NCBI GenBank assembly: GCA_012034595.1
Contig: JAAUPE010000077.1
Location: 1-33,683 of the forward strand
Source of the DNA: Calothrix sp. CSU_2_0
GTDB lineage: Bacteria > Cyanobacteriota > Cyanobacteriia > Cyanobacteriales > Nostocaceae
DNA length: 33,683 nt
Direction: 5' to 3'
The position numbers and the translations under genes were made by a program. Below, piece after piece: positions 15,565 through 22,865 of this stretch. Below the pieces are notes generated by a model, which was given only the letters and a program-made list of their open reading frames with translations, did not search any database and was not told the DNA's origin. The stretch's first letter is position 1. Every line of letters begins with the position of its first letter.

Positions 15565-16057
15565 AGAACAAGCAATTACACAAGTGGGTAAAGTTGGTCA
15601 ATGGCTTGCTGATAATGGCTTTGCCCATGAGTCATTGGCAGTAGATAATAGTGGTGTTGAGATTATCAAGGTTGAAGCTGATTTCTTGCTGCCAATTTGT
15701 ACGGCTTTGTATGCTTACGGGTTCAATTATTTACAGTGTCAGTGTGGCATTGATATGGGAGCCGGGGCTGACTTGGTAAGCATGTATCACTTAATTAAGG
15801 TAAGTGATAATGCTGATAAACCAGAAGAAGTACGTGTTAAAGTTTTCCTTCCTCGCGAAAATCCAAGAGTTCCTTCTGTGTATTGGATTTGGAAAACTGC
15901 GGATTGGCAGGAACGGGAATCTTACGATATGTATGGGATTATTTACGAAGGACACCCCAATTTAAAGCGGATTTTGATGCCGGAAGATTGGGTTGGATAT
16001 CCGTTGCGTAAGGATTACGTTTCTCCTGATTTCTACGAGTTGCAAGATGCTTATTAA
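15557..16057 (+). CDS. ndhJ: NAD(P)H-quinone oxidoreductase subunit J (NdhJ)
   Basis: A 166-aa NuoC/30-kDa homologue of the peripheral arm of NDH-1. Family signature: [20 protein letters not shown] followed by [15 protein letters not shown]. It uses a GTG start inside the end of ndhK (8-nt overlap), so it is likely coupled. Last gene of ndhC-ndhK-ndhJ, followed by a strong terminator. Confidence 0.97.
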   Translation: MAEEQAITQVGKVGQWLADNGFAHESLAVDNSGVEIIKVEADFLLPICTALYAYGFNYLQCQCGIDMGAGADLVSMYHLIKVSDNADKPEEVRVKVFLPRENPRVPSVYWIWKTADWQERESYDMYGIIYEGHPNLKRILMPEDWVGYPLRKDYVSPDFYELQDAY

Positions 16058-16126
16058 GCGCTAAGTAAAAACTACAAAGTAGGAAATCTTGAGTATTAAT
16101 AGTAACATATCTAAAATACTCGCCTT

Positions 16127-16162
16127 CACCCCACCATTACGTGATGGTGGGGTAGCTTTTTT
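16127..16162 (+). terminator. Intrinsic terminator of ndhCKJ
   Basis: ACCCCACCAT and ATGGTGGGGT form a perfect 10-bp stem (16128-16137 and 16144-16153) followed by AGCTTTTTTG. The hairpin ends the ndhCKJ message; the minus-strand gene at 16217 converges on it. Confidence 0.85.
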
Positions 16163-16216
16163 GATGAAATCAAACATTTGACCAAGCATTTTTAATTGCG
16201 ATGCAATTTACGTTTT

Positions 16217-16858
16217 TTATGCAAATAAATGTATTAACCAATTAGTAAAGCTCACTGCTATGTCAGTATGAGGACTAAGTGCTTGCCTTGTTATTGCTTT
16301 TCCCAGAGGGTAACCAGGTTCATCATGCCAAGCAAGATATGTATGAATAACCGCTTTACTATGATGTACTTTTTTGAAAGTTGTGATATTTCTTTGCATT
16401 GCTTGTTCAAGACATTCTCTTGCAAATGTTAACGATGTAGGTTCTGCTAGTTCTGCACAGAAATCTTCTAACATACCAGAGTCTTGATTGTTTGGCATGA
16501 GCCAAAATCCAAGTTTAGGTTCATCTATCGAACTCTCAACTATTGTTCCATGGGCATCGGGTTTTATTGGAAATATATAATTGTAATGCTTTAATTTACC
16601 TTTTATGCCCTCCCATCTGCCAGTCACAGAATTATCTGCATCGAGCATCACACCTATCACTTGAGGAGGATTAGGGCGTACAATTAAGGCATTAAGTCGT
16701 TTCAAAACTCCAACATCTGAACCACATTGATATATGCCAAAAGTTTGCGGTACGGTATGAGCAGCACATAAAGCCATTACAACATGGCAATCATTATCGC
16801 CTTCAACGAGTAATACTTTATCTATATCTTGTTTACAAATATCCCTCATACTACTCAT
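16217..16858 (-). CDS. DUF3226 (TOPRIM-like) protein, partner of the AAA ATPase
   Basis: 213 aa. The N-terminal VLLVEGDNDCHVV (about residues 15-27) and GVMLDADNS (about 69-77) give the Glu and Asp-x-Asp of a TOPRIM fold, as in DUF3226 proteins. FWLMPNNQDSGMLEDF is the family's mid-region signature and HTYLAWHDEPGYPLGKAI its C-terminal one. TOPRIM domains occur in topoisomerases, primases and OLD nucleases and use metal for phosphodiester chemistry. The start codon overlaps the stop of the upstream ATPase gene (ATGA, 16855-16858), so the two are translationally coupled. By analogy with OLD and PARIS systems it may be the nuclease/effector. That role is inferred. Confidence 0.8.
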   Translation of the reverse strand: MSSMRDICKQDIDKVLLVEGDNDCHVVMALCAAHTVPQTFGIYQCGSDVGVLKRLNALIVRPNPPQVIGVMLDADNSVTGRWEGIKGKLKHYNYIFPIKPDAHGTIVESSIDEPKLGFWLMPNNQDSGMLEDFCAELAEPTSLTFARECLEQAMQRNITTFKKVHHSKAVIHTYLAWHDEPGYPLGKAITRQALSPHTDIAVSFTNWLIHLFA

Positions 16859-17979
16859 CGCACTTCAACATCCATCTCAATAGCGTCAGTGAGTGTCTCA
16901 GATGTATATTCTGTTGCCCTAATAAACTCATCTTTTGCATCAAGTCGAAAGAAAGTGCCTAGCATAGGGTATTTATTCCATATACTGTCAAATCCTACAA
17001 TACAATCCCGGCTATGCGTTGTAGCAAAAACTTGAACATTCAGCCTCTGTGATAGCTGAAAAACAATGTCCCACACGTTTGGTTGTACACTCCAGTGTAA
17101 TCCATTTTCAAATTCATCAATTAAGAGAATCCCATTTCTAGCATTTACTAGAGCAACAATTATATGAAATAAACGGGTGATACCGTCTCCCATACTTTTG
17201 AGAGGTAATGGTTCATCAATTCCTTTAATTTTGACTAGGGGAATACGATTATCACTGGAACGACCTCTACTGACATCTTCTACAAAAGCAACTCCAGAAA
17301 CTCGATTATCAATCAAACCAAGTGCAGAAATAACCTCTGACTCTAAATTAGTTAAACTTGTTAAATCCCAAAGAGCTGCTAATTTTCGATTAGGTATATT
17401 TTCCGTCGAAACAATTTGCCATATATATTTGAATTCGGATTCCTGTCTTTCATAAAAAATTCTAGAAGTACGTCTAATCTCTTTTACATTCTTATCTAAT
17501 GTAAAAAGCCTTCTAGTTATTTTTCCTTCTTCTGCTATCAGAAAAATTTCAACATTAGATAAGTCCTCATCAAATTCTATATTAGAAACGCGAATTTTTC
17601 TGATAGCACCTTCGGGATCATTCTGATTCTGATATGCGGCAACACCAATATGAAGCTTTTTCTCTGAAGAAACTTCCCCAAGCGAAATACCCTTTTCTCC
17701 TACTTTAGGCAATTTGTGACCAAAGAAAAGATGCCGTACAGAATTACCGAGAATATTTTTATCATGAGGTTGAGCTTCGCTAAACCAATTCTCTTGCCTA
17801 TAATCTATAAGATCGAGAAGGATAGTGGAAGAAGCATTACTCGCATAAAGCTCTACTGCTTCGAGAAACGTACTTTTACCAGAATTATTTTTGCCAACAA
17901 ATAGATTGACGCGACTTAAGCTTCCAACTTTAAGGTGTTGAAATAGCCTAAAATTATGTATTTCAAAGGACTCCAGCAT
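16855..17979 (-). CDS. OLD-like AAA (ABC-type) ATPase of a two-gene module
   Basis: 374 aa, AAA_15/AAA_21 family (SMC/RecF-like ABC ATPases). It opens LESFEIHNFRLFQHLKVG with Walker A VGKNNSGKSTFLEA (about residues 29-42). A signature-like SMGDGITR precedes Walker B GILLIDEFENGLHWS, and a His switch TTHSRDC follows. There is no TOPRIM in this chain; it is supplied by the overlapping DUF3226 gene. An in-frame GTG at 18003 would add 8 residues, but ATG 17979 has AGGA 6 nt upstream and is preferred. The gene begins about 80 nt after znuC on the same strand, where znuB would be expected. The module may use znu transcription or a promoter in that short gap. Confidence 0.85.
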   Translation of the reverse strand: MLESFEIHNFRLFQHLKVGSLSRVNLFVGKNNSGKSTFLEAVELYASNASSTILLDLIDYRQENWFSEAQPHDKNILGNSVRHLFFGHKLPKVGEKGISLGEVSSEKKLHIGVAAYQNQNDPEGAIRKIRVSNIEFDEDLSNVEIFLIAEEGKITRRLFTLDKNVKEIRRTSRIFYERQESEFKYIWQIVSTENIPNRKLAALWDLTSLTNLESEVISALGLIDNRVSGVAFVEDVSRGRSSDNRIPLVKIKGIDEPLPLKSMGDGITRLFHIIVALVNARNGILLIDEFENGLHWSVQPNVWDIVFQLSQRLNVQVFATTHSRDCIVGFDSIWNKYPMLGTFFRLDAKDEFIRATEYTSETLTDAIEMDVEVR

Positions 17980-18045
17980 ACAAAATCCTATAATCTCTTC
18001 CACTAGCTTACAAGATACTAAACTAGATGAAGAGATTATGCTGGA
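17972..18045. repeat. Inverted repeat around the ATPase gene start
   Basis: The plus-strand stretch 18029-18045 (GAAGAGATTATGCTGGA) is the reverse complement of the ATPase start region (17972-18000), except that the latter has 12 extra bases (CAAAATCCTATA). The arms face each other across about 28 bp. It could be an operator, a hairpin in the leader, or the scar of an inverted duplication. Confidence 0.6.
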
Positions 18046-18061
18046 CTACTACAACTTAATG

Positions 18062-18853
18062 TTAATGTCGATGATGGTAATGACTGAAGCTTGGACCATA
18101 GGTAGCAAGCAGATTTTGGGGTGAAAGTGCGATTTCGGGTTTACCTGTACAAACTATGGTTTGGTTGAGACAGATGACGCGATCGCAATGTCGATTTACC
18201 ATATCAATATCGTGGGAAACCTGCAAAACTGTCCACCCTTCTTGTTGTTTTAATTCGTTGAGTAAGTCGTAAAATTCGGCTGTACCCTGGACATCAACTC
18301 CAGCAAAGGCTTCATCTAATATTAGTAATTTTCGTGACATTACTAAACAATAAGCTAGTAATACCCGTTTAAATTGTCCTCCACTTAAGGTTCCTATTGC
18401 TTGATTTCGCAAGTGTAATGCATCGGTTCGTTGCAGAGCTTGTTCGACTGCGGCTAGTTTTTCCCGATCTTGCTTGAAGAAATTCGGAAAAAGTAAATTT
18501 CTAATTTTTCTATTGTTTTGCTTTTTTGTTTTCACCCATCCTAAACTGACTAATTCTCCAACGGAAATCGGAAAACTGCGGTCAAAAATAAAGTTTTGTG
18601 GCATGTATCCGATTTGATGACGCAATTTTCCTAATCGCGAAATTGGACGACCAAATATATTAATTGTACCGCTAGTATGGGGAATTAAATCTAATATAGC
18701 TTGTACTAATGTACTTTTACCTGCACCATTTGGACCCACTATTGCAGTGTTAGTTCCCGACATTAATTCAAATGAAACATCTCGAAGCGCAAGATAATTA
18801 CTCTGATACACAGTTAAACCTTCGACTTTCAAAACAGCATCATCAATTGTCAT
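18062..18853 (-). CDS. znuC: Zinc ABC transporter ATP-binding protein (ZnuC type)
   Basis: A 263-aa ABC ATPase of the metal (Zn/Mn) family. It has Walker A VGPNGAGKST, Q-loop GYMPQ, signature LSGGQFKRV, Walker B KLLILDEAFAGVD and H-loop QVSHDIDM. The last residues, SHYHHRH, are His-rich, which with the His-rich ZnuA nearby favours zinc over manganese. It energises import through a ZnuB permease, but no permease gene follows; the AAA/DUF3226 pair does. znuA lies upstream on the same strand, separated by a 256-nt gap that holds a MITE. Confidence 0.85.
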   Translation of the reverse strand: MTIDDAVLKVEGLTVYQSNYLALRDVSFELMSGTNTAIVGPNGAGKSTLVQAILDLIPHTSGTINIFGRPISRLGKLRHQIGYMPQNFIFDRSFPISVGELVSLGWVKTKKQNNRKIRNLLFPNFFKQDREKLAAVEQALQRTDALHLRNQAIGTLSGGQFKRVLLAYCLVMSRKLLILDEAFAGVDVQGTAEFYDLLNELKQQEGWTVLQVSHDIDMVNRHCDRVICLNQTIVCTGKPEIALSPQNLLATYGPSFSHYHHRH

Positions 18854-19109
18854 TGTTCAAAACTAATTATTCACAGATTGCATGTTATGAACAAGACTTA
18901 CGCATGTGAAGTTAAAAACCTAGTTTATTCGTATAAACTAGTTGTCAAAATAACGATTTTGTATAGAAACCGTTTTTTTTGCGTAAGTCCTAATAAATTA
19001 GGAGTTATGAGTTATTTATTAATTAATTGAATTTTAGTTAAAAATTTTAATAACTAATTTTTAATTCTTAATTTTTAATTCCTAATTCAAAACTCCTAAC
19101 TTATAATTC
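18854..19109. other. znuA/znuC spacer with MITE and inverted repeats
   Basis: The 256-nt spacer holds the 95-bp MITE (18895-18989). A second inverted repeat, TTAGGAGTT (near 19000) with AACTCCTAA (near 19091), lies around a very AT-rich loop and ends near the znuA stop. These may weaken cotranscription of znuA and znuC. Confidence 0.6.
18895..18989. repeat. 95-bp MITE with GACTTACGCA terminal repeats
   Basis: Perfect 10-bp terminal inverted repeats (GACTTACGCA at 18895-18904, TGCGTAAGTC at 18980-18989) enclose a perfect 9-bp hairpin (CTAGTTTAT-tcgt-ATAAACTAG, 18920-18941). There is no coding capacity. The ends resemble those of common cyanobacterial insertion elements. Confidence 0.75.
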
Positions 19110-20108
19110 CTATTTACAAGCAGATTCCAAGGTTTTGAGATTTTTTCTCATTGCTTGAAAATAATATTGCGGGTCTTGCTCACCTGATTCTAAAGAATCA
19201 ATTTCTTGCAATGTCAAATTTAAGTCTTTAGAAAGACTATTCAATAATTTATTGTCCGTTCCTGGTTCACCAAGTAAAGTTTTAACTTTGTATTTTTTGA
19301 CTGTATTTACTACTTTTTGAATGTCATCTGGCGCTAGTTTATCTTCTGGTATTTCCACAACCGCAACTTGTTTGAGATTATAGCGTTTAGCTAGATATGG
19401 ATATGCATCATGAAAAGTAATAAAAGTACAATTGGGTGTTTTTTGTAAAACTTGTTGAAATTCACCATTCAAATTATCCAATTCCTGAATATACGCTGCT
19501 GCATTTGCTGCGTATGTCGCTTTATTTGCTGGATCTACTGCAATTAAACCATCACGAATATTGGTCACTTGCTGCTTTGCTAAAATTGGGTCTATCCAAA
19601 CATGTGGATTACCTTCTGCATGTTCATGTTCGTGTTCATGTCCTTGTTCTTTCACGGCTTTTTCGACGGGAGAGATTTGATTCAAAGCTTGAATTCCTTT
19701 ACTCGCATCTATTTGCTTTAACTTGCTGTTCTGAGCATTTTTTACCGTATCTTCGAGAAATTCTTCAAGCCCCAAACCATTTTTTACTAGCATATCTGCT
19801 GATGAAATTGCTTTGACATTTTCTGGTGTCGCTTGATACTCATGTACCTCTGCCCCTGGTGGAATTAAGGTTTCTACATTTGCCGCATCTCCCGCTACTG
19901 CTTTGGTAAACCAGTACATTGGTAAAAATGTTGTCACAACCTTTTTCTTAGATTCACTTGCGACTAATGAGGGTGTCGCACCTAGTTCTTGCGTCGGGAA
20001 AGTTGTAGTTTGGTTACTCGGTGACTGACTACAAGCGGTGGTAATCCCCATAAGAGAAATAGTAAATAAAGATACAATACTACGTTTACTCTCGGTTCTC
20101 ATTTGCAT
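19110..20108 (-). CDS. znuA: Zinc ABC transporter substrate-binding lipoprotein (ZnuA type)
   Basis: A periplasmic metal-binding protein of the cluster A-I family, about 332 aa. A signal segment ends in the lipobox-like GITTAC|SQSP. Metal-site features: His in PPGAEVHEYQ, a His/Glu loop GHEHEHEHAEGNPHVWIDP, His in FITFHDAYPYLAKRY, and the acidic end site LGEPGTDNKLL. The long His-rich loop is typical of zinc rather than manganese binding. A GTG at 20120 is in frame, but ATG 20108 has AAGGAG 9 nt upstream and is preferred. The gene is divergent from the SLH/OprB porin, and the shared spacer has candidate metal-regulator sites. Confidence 0.9.
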   Translation of the reverse strand: MQMRTESKRSIVSLFTISLMGITTACSQSPSNQTTTFPTQELGATPSLVASESKKKVVTTFLPMYWFTKAVAGDAANVETLIPPGAEVHEYQATPENVKAISSADMLVKNGLGLEEFLEDTVKNAQNSKLKQIDASKGIQALNQISPVEKAVKEQGHEHEHEHAEGNPHVWIDPILAKQQVTNIRDGLIAVDPANKATYAANAAAYIQELDNLNGEFQQVLQKTPNCTFITFHDAYPYLAKRYNLKQVAVVEIPEDKLAPDDIQKVVNTVKKYKVKTLLGEPGTDNKLLNSLSKDLNLTLQEIDSLESGEQDPQYYFQAMRKNLKTLESACK

Positions 20109-20160
20109 ATAACTATTCACTCCTTTTTGCTACAGGCATGATTGACAACTAAGCTAATTT

Positions 20161-20176
20161 TAATGTAAATACATTA
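20161..20176. promoter_or_regulatory. Palindromic candidate operator
   Basis: TAATGTA-aa-TACATTA is a perfect 7-bp inverted repeat with a 2-nt spacer, 53 nt upstream of the preferred znuA start. Its size suits a dimeric regulator. Confidence 0.4.
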
Positions 20177-20181
20177 CTTGT

Positions 20182-20200
20182 AAAAATTATTCTCATTCTC
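20182..20200 (-). promoter_or_regulatory. Candidate Fur/Zur box upstream of znuA
   Basis: Read on the minus strand, GAGAATGAGAATAATTTTT matches about 14 of 19 positions of the Fur-family consensus GATAATGATAATCATTATC. Zinc-responsive Zur regulation of znu genes and outer-membrane porins is known in Anabaena. Confidence 0.4.
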
Positions 20201-20426
20201 TAATATGCGTTATTGTATCTAAAGCTGATGTTTGAATAAATCTGTATTTTGGAGGTTCGCATTGTTTTGCTGCATTTTTTGCATGCAGAACTGAGGATTA
20301 TAAATTTTTTATTAAGGTTGTAGTTAAGTAATGCTTAATACTAAATATTCTATTGAGAATATTTTTTGATAAATTTGCTTTCTTAAGCACATTTCTGGTA
20401 ATAAATAATAGTGAATGTGAGGAGTT

Positions 20427-22079
20427 ATGATGCGAAATTTTAGGAGACTGTTAGTTGCTAGTCCGGCAATTCTTTTAGCAACTATAGCAGTAAATTCAAC
20501 AGTTCTTGCCCAAGAAGTGACACGCGAATCAACCACTTCTGTAAGTGAGACTCCAGTAAATCTAATAGGAAAGATTAGTGAATCGACTGCGATCGCACAG
20601 GTGACTTCGGTGTCACAGCTATCGGACGTACAACCGACAGATTGGGCATTCCAAGCATTACAATCGTTGGTTGAGCGGTATGGATGTATTGCAGGGTATC
20701 CGAATGGAACCTATCGTGGTAACAGAGCAATGACACGCTATGAGTTTGCCGCAGGTTTGAATGCTTGTTTGGAACGGGTAAATGAATTGATTGCGACTGC
20801 GACTGCTGATTTGGTGCGTAAGGAAGATTTAGATCGGTTACGCAGGTTGCAAGAGGAATTTTCGGCAGAATTGGCAACATTGCGTGGACGTGTGGATGCA
20901 TTGGAAGCAAAAACTGCTGAGTTGGAAGCGAATCAATTTTCGACTACGACTAAGTTACAAGGTCAGGTAGTTGGTGTCATTAGCGATGTTTTTAGTGGTG
21001 ACACTGTTAATGGTGTTAGTCCGAAGAAGGATAATAATACCACCTTGGGAGCTAGGGCACGGATCGAATTTGTCACTAGTTTTACCGGGAAAGATACCCT
21101 ATTTACCCGGATTCAGGCTAATAATATTCTTGGTCCCGAAATTGGTACACAAGAAGGTTCCTTGTTTTTTGCAGGGGATGAAGGTAATTTGAATGCTAGC
21201 ATTGATGCTTTGTGGTACAAGTTTCCCTTAGGCAAGAGTACAGAAGTAATTGCGATCGCAAATGCTGGTGCTGCTGATGATGTAACTAGCACTATCAATA
21301 TCTTCGATGGAGATGGTGCATTTGGTGCGCTTTCAACCTTTGGTACTCGCAACCCTATTTACTATCAAATGGATGGTGCGGGTTTGGGGATAAACCAAAG
21401 TTTTGGGGATAAGTTGTCTCTAAGTTTAGGATATTTGGCTAGTGAGTCGAATAATCCCGCACCAAAAGCTGGTTTAACCGATGGTGCTTATGGAGCTTTA
21501 GCCCAATTAACCTTTAAACCGAGCGATCGCATTTCGGTGGGTTTGACCTACATTAATTCTTACAGGCAAGAACTCGGTGCAGGTAGCTTCCGCGCCAATC
21601 CAATTTCTGCACTCAGTACGGTAGACTTTGATGGCGATGGTTTAGAAGATGGTTTAGATGTACCATTCTCTAGTAACTCCTACGGTTTACAGGCTTCTTT
21701 GGGCATCAGTGATAATATTGTTTTAGGTGGTTGGGTTGGATACACTAATTCGCGAAATGTTTCCACCAAAGGCGGTTTGGTAGACCGTGGAACCCTTGAT
21801 ATTTGGAACTGGGCAGTAACTCTTGGTTTCCCTGACTTGGGTAAAAAAGGTAACTTAGGTGGTGTAATTGTGGGTATGGAACCGAAGGTTACAGGTTCTA
21901 GTATTGATGGATATGGTAAAGACCAAGATACTTCGTATCACATTGAAGCTTTTTATCAATACAAAGTCTCTGAGAATATTACTATTACCCCAGGTGTGAT
22001 TTGGCTGACAGCACCCGACCACAACAATAATAATGATGATGTTGTCATTGGTGCGTTGCGTACTACGTTTAGTTTTTAG
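20427..22079 (+). CDS. SLH-domain OprB-family outer-membrane porin
   Basis: 550 aa. A signal peptide (LLVASPAILLATIAVNS) is cleaved about VLA|QE (28/29). An SLH domain (about 65-120: LSDVQPTDWAFQALQSLVER, then GYPNGTYRGNRAMTRYEFA) anchors to the cell wall. A coiled-coil linker (about 125-170) precedes an OprB-type beta-barrel ending in the aromatic C-terminus RTTFSF. This is the standard cyanobacterial 'iron uptake porin' layout; substrates are probably small ions. There are two tandem ATGs (20427, 20430): GAGGAG at 20419-20424 is better spaced for 20430, but the difference is one residue. Its position divergent from znuA suggests a role in zinc entry. That is an inference. Confidence 0.88.
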   Translation: MMRNFRRLLVASPAILLATIAVNSTVLAQEVTRESTTSVSETPVNLIGKISESTAIAQVTSVSQLSDVQPTDWAFQALQSLVERYGCIAGYPNGTYRGNRAMTRYEFAAGLNACLERVNELIATATADLVRKEDLDRLRRLQEEFSAELATLRGRVDALEAKTAELEANQFSTTTKLQGQVVGVISDVFSGDTVNGVSPKKDNNTTLGARARIEFVTSFTGKDTLFTRIQANNILGPEIGTQEGSLFFAGDEGNLNASIDALWYKFPLGKSTEVIAIANAGAADDVTSTINIFDGDGAFGALSTFGTRNPIYYQMDGAGLGINQSFGDKLSLSLGYLASESNNPAPKAGLTDGAYGALAQLTFKPSDRISVGLTYINSYRQELGAGSFRANPISALSTVDFDGDGLEDGLDVPFSSNSYGLQASLGISDNIVLGGWVGYTNSRNVSTKGGLVDRGTLDIWNWAVTLGFPDLGKKGNLGGVIVGMEPKVTGSSIDGYGKDQDTSYHIEAFYQYKVSENITITPGVIWLTAPDHNNNNDDVVIGALRTTFSF

Positions 22080-22081
22080 AA

Positions 22082-22128
22082 GAAGGCAGAAGTCAGGAGA
22101 CAGAAGCCAGGAGGCAGAAGTCAGGAGG
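22082..22128. repeat. Short tandem repeats after the porin gene
   Basis: Degenerate GGCAGAAGTCAGGAG units directly follow the porin stop codon. Confidence 0.7.
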
Positions 22129-22344
22129 TGAGTCATTCTGGTATCAGCGAACTGACGTTAATTAATTTGATTCTTATACCTAAATTCTTGCCAAGTCGTA
22201 GAAAATCACCTTTGCGTCTTGGCTTTATTTTTTCAATAAAAATGCGTAAGCATTTGTACTATTAAGTATAATAAATTTTGATTTCTGCGTAATAGCTTCA
22301 GTAGTATTTGTGATATAGTAAATATCATCGGCAGAGAATAAAAT

Positions 22345-22370
22345 TGACCAGTTTACCACAACTGGTCAAG
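22345..22370. repeat. Perfect 10-bp inverted repeat
   Basis: TTGACCAGTT and AACTGGTCAA flank a 6-nt loop (TACCAC). No T-run follows directly, so it is a poor terminator and may be an operator-like or structural site. Confidence 0.6.
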
Positions 22371-22610
22371 CTTAAGTCTAATTTATCTTCTCAGTAGAGT
22401 ATGTCCCGCTTGCGCGTCTCAAAGCGCACCAGGAAACTTTTCTTAACAATATTGTAACAGTCAACACAGAATTTTAGTTGACATTTTCTAAAAAAAAAGT
22501 CAATTTTTGTTGCGATCGCTCGGCTAACGGGAGGTTTATCTTTCTCTGTCTTTGTGAATAACTTGAGAAATCAGTACAAAATTGCGATCGCAGTTCCATT
22601 TATATCACAT

Positions 22611-22835
22611 GTAGGGGCGTAGCTAGCTTCTGGGTTTCGGAGTACGGTTGTTCGTCCAAATCTGAAATTTGTGCGATCGCGCCATAATTCCATAATAAAG
22701 GAGGGCGAACAGCCGTTCGCCCTTACAATAAATGTATTACGTAGGGGCGTAGCTAGCTTCTGGGTTTCGGAGTACGGTTGTTTGCCCAAATTATATCGGT
22801 TGTTCGTGCAAATGATATCGGTTGTTCGTGCAAAT
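22611..22835. repeat. Duplicated 50-bp unit plus 22-bp tandem repeat
   Basis: GTAGGGGCGTAGCTAGCTTC and the following 30 bases occur at 22611-22660 and again at 22741-22790 with few differences. The right copy runs into two 22-bp tandem units (ATATCGGTTGTTCGTGCAAA type, from 22793 and 22815). The hairpin GGGCGAAC-agcc-GTTCGCCC (22703-22722) lies between the two copies. Confidence 0.8.
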
Positions 22836-22865
22836 TAAAATGAATCGCCTATTATTTATTTCTGG

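Larger units (their letters stand above)
20121..20426. other. Divergent znuA/porin regulatory region
   Basis: About 300 nt, AT-rich. It holds a perfect inverted repeat (20161-20176) and a Fur/Zur-like sequence (20182-20200) close to znuA. The porin side has a clear ribosome site (GAGGAG, 20419-20424) but no obvious -35/-10 pair. Confidence 0.55.
22080..22865. other. Long intergenic region with several repeat families
   Basis: About 785 nt between convergent genes. It begins with AGAAGTCAGGAGG-type repeats (22082-22128) and contains a 10-bp inverted repeat (22345-22370), a duplicated 50-bp unit (22611-22660 and 22741-22790), a GGGCGAAC hairpin (22703-22722) and a 22-bp tandem repeat (22793-22835). 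No gene is seen. Confidence 0.65.

Noticed and set aside
18038-18124. A 28-codon plus-strand frame beginning ATGCTGGAC
   Set aside because: Its start is the inverted copy of the ATPase gene start and the rest is antisense to the end of znuC. No ribosome site supports it.
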